Shown: piece after piece, positions 20,557-30,472 of the stretch
Layout: every line of letters starts with the position of its first letter
Position numbering within the stretch: position 1 is the stretch's first letter
Assembly: GCA_003232965.1 (NCBI GenBank)
Contig: QIKG01000107.1
Coordinates: 1-35,000 of the forward strand
DNA: 35,000 nt
Source of the DNA: Oceanospirillales bacterium
Lineage (GTDB): Bacteria > Pseudomonadota > Gammaproteobacteria > Xanthomonadales > SZUA-36
Reading direction: 5' to 3'
Made by a program: the position numbers and the translations under genes
The notes under the pieces: model-generated
What the model saw: the letters and a program-made list of their open reading frames with translations, nothing else
Told to the model about the DNA's origin: nothing
Database searches by the model: none

Positions 20557-21360
20557 ATGACAGAACCCAGCACCAGCAATAAACCCTCACGCGGGGTTTA
20601 CCTGCTACCAAACCTAATGACAACAGCGGCGTTATTTGCTGGATATTATTCAATCGTTGCAGGTATTAACGGGCATTTTGAGAAAGCGGCAATTGCGATT
20701 CTATTGGCAGGTATTTTTGATGGTCTAGATGGCCGTATCGCCCGAATGACGAACACCCAAAGTGAATTCGGGGTGCAGTACGATAGCCTTTCGGATTTGA
20801 TTTCTTTTGGGCTGGCACCTTCGTTGCTGGCATATAACTGGTCACTGGCGAGCCTGCATGAGATATCCCCATTTATGGGTAAGCTCGGCTGGTTGGCGGC
20901 ATTTATTTATACCGCTTGCGCGGCGTTGCGACTGGCCCGTTTTAATACTCAGGTTGGGGTTGCCGATAAAGCGTATTTTCAAGGACTTGCCAGTCCGGCT
21001 GCAGCCGGGACCATGGCGGCCATAGTTTGGTTTGGTGTGGATCAGGGGGTAACAGGCAACAGCCTTGCCTGGCCGATGCTAGTGATAACTCCGCTGCTGG
21101 GATTATTAATGTTTAGCCGAATCCGTTATTTTAGTTTCAAGAGTGGGCCAGCCGGTGACCGGGTGCCTATACTCTGGATTTTCATTCTTATGCTGTTGCT
21201 GGTATTACTGGCAATTGACCCGCCGACGGTATTGCTGGTTGTCGGACTTGTGTATATCGCTTCCGGCTTTGTGTTCACGCTGATGGGCAAACAACGGCAC
21301 CGCAAAAGAAAAGAAGATGCTCAAAAACACAGCAGAGAAGCTGATATAGATGAGCAGTAG
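20557..21360 (+). CDS. pssA: CDP-diacylglycerol--serine O-phosphatidyltransferase
   Basis: YLLPNLMTTAALFAGYYSIVAGINGHFEKAAIAILLAGIFDGLDGRIARMTNTQSEFGVQYDSLSDLISFGLAP (CDP-alcohol phosphatidyltransferase motif). Start could alternatively be 20539. Confidence 0.94.
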   Translation: MTEPSTSNKPSRGVYLLPNLMTTAALFAGYYSIVAGINGHFEKAAIAILLAGIFDGLDGRIARMTNTQSEFGVQYDSLSDLISFGLAPSLLAYNWSLASLHEISPFMGKLGWLAAFIYTACAALRLARFNTQVGVADKAYFQGLASPAAAGTMAAIVWFGVDQGVTGNSLAWPMLVITPLLGLLMFSRIRYFSFKSGPAGDRVPILWIFILMLLLVLLAIDPPTVLLVVGLVYIASGFVFTLMGKQRHRKRKEDAQKHSREADIDEQ

Positions 21361-21832
21361 TCAGGAAAAAGCCATGTTGCTTGAGGCCATGGGTATTCAA
21401 CAGTGGCACTGCCGAGATACCATTGCAGAAGTAACTTCCCCAGCTGACCAGGCTCTAGTTGATAATGCTGTCGCGGTTTTGGTCACGGGAAACTCCAGCA
21501 GTGGCTGGCTTTGGCTGACAGAGACCTCTGTGAGTGAAAGAGAGCAGCGTTTGCTGGCTGATATACAGCGTGCTGTAAATTGTAATGATGGTGGCCTGCT
21601 TGCTCATGTCGATGCAACTTCGGCGGCTCGATTACTGGAAATTGCTATCAATGAGAATAAAATTAACCGACTGATGGTTTTTGGTAAGAGTGACTTTCAA
21701 GAGCAGGTCAAAACCAGTATTGAACAAACATCTGTAGTACAAATTTCTACACTGACACTGTCTGATCTAAGTCAGAGTCCAAGCGCAAAACGCCAACTCT
21801 GGACCGAACTAAAAAACCTGATAGCACAGTGA
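21350..21832 (+). CDS. holD: Probable DNA polymerase III psi subunit (HolD)
   Basis: N-terminal LLEAMGIQQWHCRD and C-terminal LTLSDLSQSPSAKRQLWTELKNLI resemble E. coli HolD (LQQLGITQWSLR ... PALTDLRANPTARAALWQQI). Immediately upstream of rimI, as in E. coli. Confidence 0.75.
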   Translation: MSSSQEKAMLLEAMGIQQWHCRDTIAEVTSPADQALVDNAVAVLVTGNSSSGWLWLTETSVSEREQRLLADIQRAVNCNDGGLLAHVDATSAARLLEIAINENKINRLMVFGKSDFQEQVKTSIEQTSVVQISTLTLSDLSQSPSAKRQLWTELKNLIAQ

Positions 21833-21841
21833 TGCTCTGAA

Positions 21842-22309
21842 ATGGCCGCTAATCTTGCCAGCTCGAAGCTTGCTGAAATTCGCCGGATGCAGCCTGAAGA
21901 TCTCGATGAAGTCTTCCAAATTGAGCTTAAAGCCTATCCCTTTCCGTGGACCAGAGGCATATTTACCGACTGCCTAGAGTCCGGTTTTCCTGCATGGGTT
22001 ATGCAGCAAGACGGCGTGATTTGCGGGTATTCTCTGATGAGCATTGCAGCCGGGGAATCCCATTTGCTGAATCTCTGCATAGATCCTAATAATCAGGGTG
22101 CAGGTCTCGGTGCATATTTTCTAGATTGGTTGTTGTTAGAAGTTGCAAAGCAGGGCGCCCAAGTTGTTTTTTTGGAAGTCAGACCCAGCAATTTTGCGGC
22201 AATACGTTTGTATGAACAGCGTGGGTTCAATCAGATCGGGCTGCGGCCTGGGTATTATCGAACCGGTCCCAAGCGTGAAGATGCGCTGGTGATGGCGTTG
22301 CAGCTGTAA
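21842..22309 (+). CDS. rimI: Ribosomal protein S18 alanine N-acetyltransferase
   Basis: GNAT fold: IRRMQPEDLDEVFQIELKAYPFPWTRGIFTDCL, AGESHLLNLCIDPNNQGAGLGAYFLDWLL, FLEVRPSNFAAIRLYEQRGFNQIGLRPGYY. Confidence 0.93.
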   Translation: MAANLASSKLAEIRRMQPEDLDEVFQIELKAYPFPWTRGIFTDCLESGFPAWVMQQDGVICGYSLMSIAAGESHLLNLCIDPNNQGAGLGAYFLDWLLLEVAKQGAQVVFLEVRPSNFAAIRLYEQRGFNQIGLRPGYYRTGPKREDALVMALQL

Positions 22310-22315
22310 CGCGAT

Positions 22316-22345
22316 CCCAAGCCCAAGCCCAAGCCCAAGCCCAAG
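22316..22345. repeat. Hexanucleotide tandem repeat (CCCAAG)x5
   Basis: Five exact consecutive CCCAAG units directly after the rimI stop. Confidence 0.97.
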
Positions 22346-22349
22346 TCAG

Positions 22350-22395
22350 GTGCTGGTATGGCGCGGGTATTAACACACGCCACAACACCCAGCAC
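22350..22395. terminator. Possible bidirectional hairpin between convergent rimI and valS
   Basis: Nested inverted repeats GTGCTGG (22350-22356)/CCAGCAC (22389-22395) and TGGCG (22359-22363)/CGCCA (22378-22382); no clear T tract. Confidence 0.35.
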
Positions 22396-22399
22396 GGCT

Positions 22400-25159
22400 T
22401 CAGTCGAGAGCTTCCATTTTGCTGATTTGCTCCTGCAGTTGGTCTACTTTCAGCTGGTGAGTCTGCAGGCGCTCGCGCTCCTGGACTACAACGGCTTCAG
22501 GAGCATTGGCGACAAAGTTTTTGTTACCGAGCTTGCCTTTGGATTTTTGCAAGTCGATCTGCTCTTTCTGCAATTGCTTTTTCAGCCGGGAAACTTCTTC
22601 GGCAGTATCTATCAGACCCGTCAGCGGAATAAGCAGCTGCATTTTCTCAACCAGGGCAACGGCGCAATCTTCGCTTGAGCGGGTGGTGTCTTCGTCCAGA
22701 ATTTCGATAGACTCGATGCGTGCCAAGGCACAGAACAGTTCATTAAACCGCCCCAGCCGGGCCTTGTCTTCATCCTGAGTACCAGACAACAACAGTGGCA
22801 AGGGTTTGCCCGGGGGTAAATTGAGTTCACTACGGATACGCCGCACACCCTGGATCATTAATTTCAGCCAAGCAATATCCGCCTCGGCCGCATTATTAAT
22901 GCTGCCCGGTTGCGGATAAGGCTGGAGCATAATGGTCTCGGCCTTAATGCCCAACTCAGGCGCTATGCGTTGCCATATTTCTTCACTGATATAGGGCATA
23001 ACCGGATGTATCAGTCGTAAGATCCCTTCTAGTACGGTTAACAGAGTATGGCGGGTAGCATTTTTAGCGGCTGAATCACCGTATTTTAACTGGGGTTTAC
23101 TAAGCTCCAGATACCAGTCACAGAATTCATCCCAGACCAGTTCGTAAATAGCTTGGCTGGCAAGATCGAAGCGGTAGTTGTCGAAATGACCGCGAACTTC
23201 AGCAACCGTGCGCTCAAAGCGCGAGAGTATCCAGTTGTCGATAGCGGAAAGCTCGGAAGCCTGTGGTTTACTGGTGGTTTCGCCATCAATTTGCATTAAT
23301 ACATAGCGACTGGCATTCCAGAGTTTATTGCAGAAATTGCGATAACCCTCGATACGACCGAGTTCGAAACGAATATCACGACCATTGGTTGCCAGGGAAG
23401 CGAATGTAAAGCGCATAGCATCTGTGCCAAAGGCAGAAATACCATCTGGAAATTCTTTTCGCGTTGCTCGTTCAATCTCTGGAGCCATTTGTGGTTGCAT
23501 CAGGCCGGTGGTGCGTTTGCTAACCAAAGACTCCAGATCAATACCGTGGATCAAATCCAGGGGGTCGAGAACATTGCCCTTGGATTTAGACATTTTCTGA
23601 CCTTGGCTGTCACGAATCAGGCCGTGCATATAGACTTCGGTAAATGGCACCTTGCCGGTAAATTTGATGCCCATCATGATCATTCTGGCAACCCAGAAGA
23701 AAATGATGTCAAAGCCGGTGACCAGTACTGAAGTCGGGTAGAAGGTTTCCAAGCGCTCGGTTTTTTCAGGCCAGCCAAGGGTAGTGAAAGGCCACAGGGC
23801 AGAAGAGAACCAGGTATCGAGTACATCCTCATCTTGTCTTAGCTCAACATTAGCACTCAATTGGTGGCGCTTGCGGGCATCGGCTTCATCTAGGCCAACA
23901 TAAATATTACCCTCGTTGTCATACCAGGCGGGAATTCGGTGCCCCCACCACAGCTGCCGGGAAATACACCAGTCCTGGATATTGTTCATCCATTCAAAAT
24001 AAGTTTTTGACCAGTTTTCCGGTACAAAGCGAACCTCTCCGCTTTCAACGGCGGCAATTGCTGGCTTGGCCAGTGGTTCAATTTGCACATACCACTGGTC
24101 GGTGAGATACGGTTCGACAATTTCACCGGAGCGATCACCGCGAGGGATCATCAGGCGATGGTCTTCAATTTTTTCCAGTAAACCGGCGACTTCTAAATCT
24201 GCAACGATCTGCTTGCGCGCTGCAAAACGATCGAGCCCGCGATAGGCTTCCGGTACATTGTCGTTAAGGCTTGCATCCTCGTTGAGAATATTAATAATCG
24301 GCAAGTCATGGCGTTTACCAATATCGTAATCATTGAAATCGTGTGCCGGGGTGATTTTTACACAACCGGTGCCGAATTCGCTGTCGACATAATCATCTTC
24401 GATGACCGGTAGATAGCGATCGCAAAGTGGTAGTTCAAGCTCGGTTCCAAGCAGGTCGGTGTAACGATCATCGCCGGGGCTGACGGCAACTGCAACATCG
24501 CCAAGCATGGTTTCCGGGCGGGTTGTAGCCACAATTACATAGCCTTTGCCGTCCCGGCGGGGATAACGAATATGCCAGAGTTTGCCGTTTTCTTCTTCAG
24601 AGAGTACTTCAAGGTCGGAAAGGGCGGTGCGTAATACTGGATCCCAGTTGACCAGTCGTTTGCCGCGGTAAATCAGGCCTTCTTCGTGCAGGCTGACAAA
24701 TACTTTAGTTACCGCATCGGATAAATCTTCATCCATGGTAAAGCGGGAATTTTTCCAGTCAACCGAGGCGCCGAGGTGGCGCATCTGCTTGCTGATTTTG
24801 CCACCGGATTCGTCTTTCCACTTCCAAACTTCATCAACAAAGGCATCACGCCCCATGTCGCGCCGATGTTTGCCTTCGGCTGCCAGTCGTCGCTCAACTA
24901 CCATTTGGGTGGCGATACCTGCATGGTCCATACCCGGCTGCCAGAGGGTGTTGTCGCCCTGCATGCGGTGGTAGCGGGTGAGGATATCCATAACGGTATC
25001 TTGAAACGCATGCCCCATGTGCAAGGTGCCAGTCACATTAGGTGGCGGCAGCATAATGCAGTAGGGCTTTTCGCCGCCCTGCGGACTGAACCAGTCGTTT
25101 TCTTCCCAATAGTTGTACCAGCGTTGTTCAATTCCGCCGGGGTTATAACTTTTATCCAT
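22400..25159 (-). CDS. valS: Valyl-tRNA synthetase
   Basis: About 920 aa; [18 protein letters not shown] (HIGH region), [16 protein letters not shown] (KMSKS), C-terminal coiled-coil tail. Confidence 0.97.
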   Translation of the reverse strand: MDKSYNPGGIEQRWYNYWEENDWFSPQGGEKPYCIMLPPPNVTGTLHMGHAFQDTVMDILTRYHRMQGDNTLWQPGMDHAGIATQMVVERRLAAEGKHRRDMGRDAFVDEVWKWKDESGGKISKQMRHLGASVDWKNSRFTMDEDLSDAVTKVFVSLHEEGLIYRGKRLVNWDPVLRTALSDLEVLSEEENGKLWHIRYPRRDGKGYVIVATTRPETMLGDVAVAVSPGDDRYTDLLGTELELPLCDRYLPVIEDDYVDSEFGTGCVKITPAHDFNDYDIGKRHDLPIINILNEDASLNDNVPEAYRGLDRFAARKQIVADLEVAGLLEKIEDHRLMIPRGDRSGEIVEPYLTDQWYVQIEPLAKPAIAAVESGEVRFVPENWSKTYFEWMNNIQDWCISRQLWWGHRIPAWYDNEGNIYVGLDEADARKRHQLSANVELRQDEDVLDTWFSSALWPFTTLGWPEKTERLETFYPTSVLVTGFDIIFFWVARMIMMGIKFTGKVPFTEVYMHGLIRDSQGQKMSKSKGNVLDPLDLIHGIDLESLVSKRTTGLMQPQMAPEIERATRKEFPDGISAFGTDAMRFTFASLATNGRDIRFELGRIEGYRNFCNKLWNASRYVLMQIDGETTSKPQASELSAIDNWILSRFERTVAEVRGHFDNYRFDLASQAIYELVWDEFCDWYLELSKPQLKYGDSAAKNATRHTLLTVLEGILRLIHPVMPYISEEIWQRIAPELGIKAETIMLQPYPQPGSINNAAEADIAWLKLMIQGVRRIRSELNLPPGKPLPLLLSGTQDEDKARLGRFNELFCALARIESIEILDEDTTRSSEDCAVALVEKMQLLIPLTGLIDTAEEVSRLKKQLQKEQIDLQKSKGKLGNKNFVANAPEAVVVQERERLQTHQLKVDQLQEQISKMEALD

Positions 25160-25165
25160 GTTCAC

Positions 25166-26653
25166 TTATTCGCCTGATTGATCGATAAGATACTGACTGA
25201 GCAGGCCAACCGGTCGTCCGGTCGCGCCTTCCTGGGTTCCCCATTTCCAGGCTGAACCGGCGACATCAAGATGTGCCCAGTTCTGATCTTTAGCGAACCT
25301 TGAAAGGAAGCAGCCAGCGGTAATGCTGCCGGCCGGCATACCGCCGATATTTTTCATATCTGCAAATGGTGTGTCCAGTTGTGTCTGGTATTCATCCCAA
25401 AGCGGTAAGCGCCAGGCGCGATCGATAATCTCATCACCGGCGGTAAGTAGTTCTGCAACCAGGCTATCGCTCTTACTCATCAAGCCGCTGGCATGGTGAC
25501 CAAGGGCAATCACGCAGGCACCGGTGAGGGTGGCAACATCAATTAGTGCAGCGGGGTTAAAGCGTTCGGCATAGGTCAATGCATCACAAAGCACCATCCG
25601 ACCTTCTGCATCAGTATTTAGGACTTCAATGGTTTGGCCAGACATGCTGGTTATGACATCACCCGGGCGGTAGGCATCACCATCCGGCATATTTTCAGCG
25701 GCGGCGACAATAACAACCAGATTGATAGCCAGTTGCATCTGCGCACAAGCCTCAAATGTACCGATAACCCCGGCAGCACCGCCCATGTCGTATTTCATCT
25801 GCTCCATGTTTGCGCCGGGTTTAATTGAAATTCCGCCGGTATCAAAAGTAATTCCCTTACCTACCAGGACGATGGGTTTTACATCTTTATCAGCACCGTT
25901 ATACCGCATGATGATTAGGCGCGGGGGGTTGCGGCTACCACGGGCGACACCCAGTAGAGCCTGCATGCCCAGTTCCTGCATTTGCGCCGTATTCAAGGCT
26001 TCACTGCTACAGTTATCATAAGCTGCGGCAATTTCATCGGCCTGTGCTGCCAGATAAACCGGGTTACAGATATTGGGTGGCAAGTCACCTAGTGTGCGGG
26101 CGCGGTTGTAACCGCTGACTATCGCATCGGCCTGCTGTAGAACAGCGTCTGCAGAGGTATGCTCGGGAGTGCAAACAAGTTCAAGTTGCTTCAGTGGTTT
26201 CGGCCCGTCTGCTTTAGGCGCTTTGGTTGCAGTATAGAAATAATTAGCATTGCCAATGGCTATAACGGATTGACGCAGGCGCCAGTCGGCTGATTTGGAT
26301 TTAATCTCGAACTCGTGCAGACAGCTGGCGGCGGTATCAAATGCTAGATCACGCAACTGTTCGCCGGCAGCCTGGCAAGTGCTGCTGAATTTTGCGGCAT
26401 CAAGTTCTTCGGCCTTACCCATGCCTACCAGCAATACCCGCTCTGCGGAAACGCCTTGGAGATGATGCAGTAAGGTGGTTTTCCCGGCAGCAGTTTGAAT
26501 GTCACCGGTTTCCCGCATTTTTTCTAAGCCACCCTTGCAGGCAGTATTTACAGCAGCCGTGCTGCCGCTGAGTTTTTGGTCGGAAAATATCCCAAGCACA
26601 AGGCAGGGAGTTTGGAGACTAAGAATGGTTGTAGTAGTAATGTTAGTTTTCAT
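25166..26653 (-). CDS. pepA: Leucyl aminopeptidase
   Basis: VGKGITFDTGGISIKPGANMEQMKYDMGGAAGV, NTDAEGRMVLCDALTYAE (M17 active-site motif). Confidence 0.96.
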   Translation of the reverse strand: MKTNITTTTILSLQTPCLVLGIFSDQKLSGSTAAVNTACKGGLEKMRETGDIQTAAGKTTLLHHLQGVSAERVLLVGMGKAEELDAAKFSSTCQAAGEQLRDLAFDTAASCLHEFEIKSKSADWRLRQSVIAIGNANYFYTATKAPKADGPKPLKQLELVCTPEHTSADAVLQQADAIVSGYNRARTLGDLPPNICNPVYLAAQADEIAAAYDNCSSEALNTAQMQELGMQALLGVARGSRNPPRLIIMRYNGADKDVKPIVLVGKGITFDTGGISIKPGANMEQMKYDMGGAAGVIGTFEACAQMQLAINLVVIVAAAENMPDGDAYRPGDVITSMSGQTIEVLNTDAEGRMVLCDALTYAERFNPAALIDVATLTGACVIALGHHASGLMSKSDSLVAELLTAGDEIIDRAWRLPLWDEYQTQLDTPFADMKNIGGMPAGSITAGCFLSRFAKDQNWAHLDVAGSAWKWGTQEGATGRPVGLLSQYLIDQSGE

Positions 26654-26789
26654 ATTTTACTTCTCTGCAAAAGATTATCCGGGTGCATACTGCAGCTGGG
26701 TAATCACGGGGATTAATGTTATCTGTTCACCAGACTGTTAGAATTCACGCAATCCATTATTTTACAGAAAATTACGCCGCACAGATAGC

Positions 26790-27878
26790 ATGCTGACAAT
26801 ACTGCAAAAATACCTTTTTCGTGAATGGTTGCTGGCTTTTCTGGCAATTACCGTTGTGCTGATGATGGTAATGCTTGGTGTATTGCTGGGCAATCTGCTG
26901 GGAGATGTAGCTAAAGGCTCTTTGCCGGCTACTTTATTAGGCCAGCAATTGTTCTATCAGCTTCCCGAGGCATTGGGGCTGATTATTCCCCTTTCACTGT
27001 TTCTAGGGCTAATGACCGGGCTTGGCAGGCTCTATCGAGATAATGAAATGGCGGTAATGTGGGCTACGGGGTTTCGCGGGCGTGACTTGTTTAAGCCTTT
27101 GATGTTTTTAGTTATTCCGCTATTTATATTGCTGTTGGTAAATGGTTTTGTGTTGATGTCAGGAGCGGCCCGTGCGGCTGATGCCGCCATTGACAAAGCC
27201 TATAAAAGTGCGGTGCTCTGGGGCTTGCGACCAGCTACTTTTCATAGCTTGAGGAAGGGTGATTTGGTGATATACATTGAGTCCATGGGTACGGATGGCA
27301 ATTCATTAAACAATGTTTTCTTGCTTAACCGTGGCGCGGGGCAAGAGGAAGGAAAACTTGGCCGGGAGCAGTCATGGTTCGCAAAAAGCGGTCGTTTCTG
27401 GGTAGAAAAAGAAACCGGCAAGCGCTTTATCGAGCTGCAAGATGGTGAAATTATTGAACGCGACTTGAAAACAAAAGAGCTACAGAAGCTCAGCTTTGAG
27501 CGAGCCCAGCTCATTATTCCCGAAAATGAACAAAAAACTAAAAAAGATAACGCCCGGCGTTTGGATTCGCGGGAATTACTGGCTTCATCAACAGTTGCAG
27601 ATAAGGCGGAATTACACTGGCGAGGAATCTCCGCTGTAATGGCCTTGCTGATGGCAATATTGGCAATACCCTTGTCACATGTGGCACCGCGTGACAGTCG
27701 CGGTGGCAGAATCGTCATTGGATTGTTGGTTTATGTAATGTATATCAATTTGCTGACGGTAGCCCGTGGCTGGTTGGTCGTCGGTAAATTACCATCAATG
27801 CTGGGCTTATGGTGGGTGCATGCGATATTTTTTCTGTTGGCAGCCGTCTGGATCTGGCTACAGCGACGGCACAGATAA
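26790..27878 (+). CDS. lptF: LPS export ABC transporter permease LptF
   Basis: YLFREWLLAFLAITVVLMMVML, YQLPEALGLIIPLSLFLGLMTGLGRLYRDNEMAVMWATGFRGRDL; divergent from pepA and followed by lptG. Confidence 0.95.
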   Translation: MLTILQKYLFREWLLAFLAITVVLMMVMLGVLLGNLLGDVAKGSLPATLLGQQLFYQLPEALGLIIPLSLFLGLMTGLGRLYRDNEMAVMWATGFRGRDLFKPLMFLVIPLFILLLVNGFVLMSGAARAADAAIDKAYKSAVLWGLRPATFHSLRKGDLVIYIESMGTDGNSLNNVFLLNRGAGQEEGKLGREQSWFAKSGRFWVEKETGKRFIELQDGEIIERDLKTKELQKLSFERAQLIIPENEQKTKKDNARRLDSRELLASSTVADKAELHWRGISAVMALLMAILAIPLSHVAPRDSRGGRIVIGLLVYVMYINLLTVARGWLVVGKLPSMLGLWWVHAIFFLLAAVWIWLQRRHR

Positions 27879-27893
27879 AGGAGCCGCTGGACT

Positions 27894-28985
27894 ATGAAGA
27901 TTATTGATCGCTACATGGCAATTACCGTTATTCGCGGGATACTCTCGATTTGGGTTCTGCTGCTGGGTTTTATTTTGGTGGTCACGCTGATATCAGAACT
28001 TCAGACCGACAAGGGTAGTTATGGCCTCGGGCAAGCCGCCTGGTATGTGCTTTTGCGAACCCCCTACCTTGCCTATCAAGTGTTTCCCTTTGCCGCTTTA
28101 ATCGGTACTTTGGTGAGTGTAGGTAATCTGGGTAATTCCCAAGAACTGGTCGCGCTGCGCTCATCCGGAGTATCGCGTCAGCGACTGACAGTTTCCGTGC
28201 TGATGGGTGCGAGCGTGTTATTGATTCCAATCATGATGGTGGGTGAATACCTGGCGCCGGATTTACAGCAGTCAGCTCGAATCTTTCGCTTTGCCCATAA
28301 AACCGGGCGCATCCATATGGGTGGCAGTGGTGGCTTGTGGATCAGGGATGGTGGTCAAATTATTAATATCCGGACACCGATTATTGTTCCGGGCGAAACA
28401 ACCCGTTTTTCCAGTATTCAAATCTATAACCTCGACAGTGACTTTAGCTTGCAATCCATGACCAATGCAAAGGAAGCCCTGCATACCACCAATGCGTCGG
28501 ACGGCTCGCCTGAGTGGGCCCTGTTACAGGTTTCTGAAACAGTAATCGGTGATTCGCGTATCCGGGTGCAACACGAGCCTAGGCGGGCTTGGGCCACTCG
28601 GGTCGAGGTTGGCTTGTTAAGCTCAGTGGTTAACCGCCCAAACGCTATGTCGATGCGTTCATTACATAATTATGCGGAGTACCTGCAGGAAAACGGGCAG
28701 GATGCGCGTGAATATGTAGCTGCATATTGGGAAAAAATCTATTTTCCATTCACAATTTATGCGCTATTACTGTTGGGCCTACCCTTTGTGTTTGTGATGA
28801 ACCGGCAGCAAAGTATCGGGGTTAATATTTTTGCAGGGATTGTAGCCGGGTCGGTTTATCTAGTAATGGCTCGTTGGGTACAAAACTTTGCCGAGGCTTT
28901 TGGCTTTCCTTTTTGGCTGATTGCCGCACTGCCTATCATTGCACTTTCTTCGTTTGGCCTTTATCGTCTGCGAAAGGCAGCTTGA
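27894..28985 (+). CDS. lptG: LPS export ABC transporter permease LptG
   Basis: MKIIDRYMAITVIRGILSIWVLLLGFILVVTLISEL, FPFAALIGTLVSVGNLGNSQELVALRSSGVSRQRL. Confidence 0.95.
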   Translation: MKIIDRYMAITVIRGILSIWVLLLGFILVVTLISELQTDKGSYGLGQAAWYVLLRTPYLAYQVFPFAALIGTLVSVGNLGNSQELVALRSSGVSRQRLTVSVLMGASVLLIPIMMVGEYLAPDLQQSARIFRFAHKTGRIHMGGSGGLWIRDGGQIINIRTPIIVPGETTRFSSIQIYNLDSDFSLQSMTNAKEALHTTNASDGSPEWALLQVSETVIGDSRIRVQHEPRRAWATRVEVGLLSSVVNRPNAMSMRSLHNYAEYLQENGQDAREYVAAYWEKIYFPFTIYALLLLGLPFVFVMNRQQSIGVNIFAGIVAGSVYLVMARWVQNFAEAFGFPFWLIAALPIIALSSFGLYRLRKAA

Positions 28986-29002
28986 GTGAAATATACTTAT
29001 AC

Positions 29003-29476
29003 CTAAATCCTTACCAGTCGGCTATGACTCACCAAATCGTGCCAGCAGGCACGATCTTTCCGCAGCAGCGATAAAATAAAGCCGCTGGCAAACACAATTA
29101 GACCCAACCAAGCGGCACAAAAGCGCAACATGCTGCCCATCCAGCTTATCTTGTCGCCAGTATCGGTAAGCAATTTAACTTTCCATGCCCGCATGCCTAG
29201 CGTTGCCCCGCCCTTACGCCAACTAATCGCAAAATAAAACCAGGCAGCTAAAAATAAAGAAGCAAGGTACAGCGGGTAGACCGTCTGCCCCGGAGTTACT
29301 GCCTCACCTGAATTGCCGGTAACCCATAGTGCTGTTAGCAAAAAGCTTATCGACAGTACAGCGAAGCTGTCGTAGAGAATAACCATTAAGCGCCTTAGCA
29401 GTCGGCAGTACACTGGTGCGCCGTCGGCTGAATTTAAATCTTTTTCACGCTGTTTTGAGTTGCTTATTTTGTCCAC
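29003..29476 (-). CDS. RDD family membrane protein
   Basis: LLRRLMVILYDSFAVLSISFLL, WRKGGATLGMRAWKVKLLTDTG, LSLLRKDRACWHDLVSHSRLV. Confidence 0.88.
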   Translation of the reverse strand: MDKISNSKQREKDLNSADGAPVYCRLLRRLMVILYDSFAVLSISFLLTALWVTGNSGEAVTPGQTVYPLYLASLFLAAWFYFAISWRKGGATLGMRAWKVKLLTDTGDKISWMGSMLRFCAAWLGLIVFASGFILSLLRKDRACWHDLVSHSRLVRI

Positions 29477-29659
29477 TTTTGGTCTGTCCTGAGGAATAAT
29501 CGAGTTGCTATATTCTATATTTTTTTACGCTAGTACTGGAAATTTATCAAGCGCTTAGTTATCCTGAGTTATTGAGTTAACGGATTCATATCGTTTTCTT
29601 GGGTAATATAATGAATATTCACCTTGTTTTTTCTGCTTCAACAGGACTGGAAACCGGCT

Positions 29660-30472
29660 ATGCCAATGCAAACTATCAAGCAAACTATCAAGCAAAATAT
29701 TAAACAAATCACCAAGCAACACTTTATCAGTTTGGTGCTCGTGTTGAGTTGTGTTCTATTCGCAGCTTCTTCTTTACAAGCCCAGTCTCTGAATTCTTCG
29801 ATCCAGACGCAAACGAAGATAAACACTGATGCCAAAAGGTCGCAGCAAAAAATCAGCAACCTCGCCAGTCAGACTCAAGACTTGTTGAATGATTTTCGTA
29901 AGGTCGTAAACGAAACCAATGGCTTGAAGGTTTACAACAAGCAGTTAGAAAAGGTTGTGACCGATCAGCGTAACGAAAAGACATCAATTACCAATCAACT
30001 GGCAGGCCTTGAGGCTACTAACCGTGGGGTTACCCCGCTGATGATTGATATGGTGGAAATGTTTGACAAGATTGTAGAGCGCGATATTCCCTTCCATCTT
30101 GAACAACGCCGCGAGCGAGTAGTTAAACTCAAAGCCATGCTTGACCGTGCAGATGTAACCACATCTGAAAAATATCGCCGGGTAATGGAAAACTATATTG
30201 CTGAATTGGAGTATGGCCGTACTACTGAGGCTTACCGGGGTCAGCTGGAAGACGGAACCGTGGTTGATTTCCTGCGAGTTGGCAGGACAATGTTGTTATA
30301 TCAATCCTCTGATTTAAAGCGTACTGGTAGATACAATCTCGAAACGCGGGCTTTTGAAGACCTGGGTGATGATTACCGCCTTGAAATTAAAGAAGGGCTG
30401 TCGATTGCCAAAAATGAAAAGGCACCTGATCTGGTTCCCCTGCCGGTTAGTGCACCGGAGAGCGCACGATGA
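29660..30472 (+). CDS. DUF3450 family periplasmic protein (TonB-system associated)
   Basis: Signal peptide ...FISLVLVLSCVLFAASSLQAQS, coiled coil, TPLMIDMVEMFDKIVERDIPFHLEQRRERVVKL...EKYRRVMENYIAELEYGRTTEAYRG; first gene of the exbB/exbD/tonB operon. Confidence 0.87.
   Translation: MPMQTIKQTIKQNIKQITKQHFISLVLVLSCVLFAASSLQAQSLNSSIQTQTKINTDAKRSQQKISNLASQTQDLLNDFRKVVNETNGLKVYNKQLEKVVTDQRNEKTSITNQLAGLEATNRGVTPLMIDMVEMFDKIVERDIPFHLEQRRERVVKLKAMLDRADVTTSEKYRRVMENYIAELEYGRTTEAYRGQLEDGTVVDFLRVGRTMLLYQSSDLKRTGRYNLETRAFEDLGDDYRLEIKEGLSIAKNEKAPDLVPLPVSAPESAR

Noticed and set aside
20330-20653. Minus-strand ORF spanning the pssA start and glycan-operon start
   Set aside because: No domain signature; overlaps the divergent promoter region and pssA coding sequence.
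29036-29055. Perfect 8-bp hairpin ATCGTGCC-AGCA-GGCACGAT
   Set aside because: Falls in the conserved C-terminal RDD coding sequence (RACWHDLV) and lacks a T tract; probably coincidental, though it could affect convergent lptG read-through.
29599-29622. AT-rich partly symmetric GGTAATATAATGAATATTCACC considered as a Fur box upstream of the TonB operon
   Set aside because: Too few matches to the GATAATGATAATCATTATC consensus when both halves are compared; TATAAT at 29607 is more simply a -10 element.
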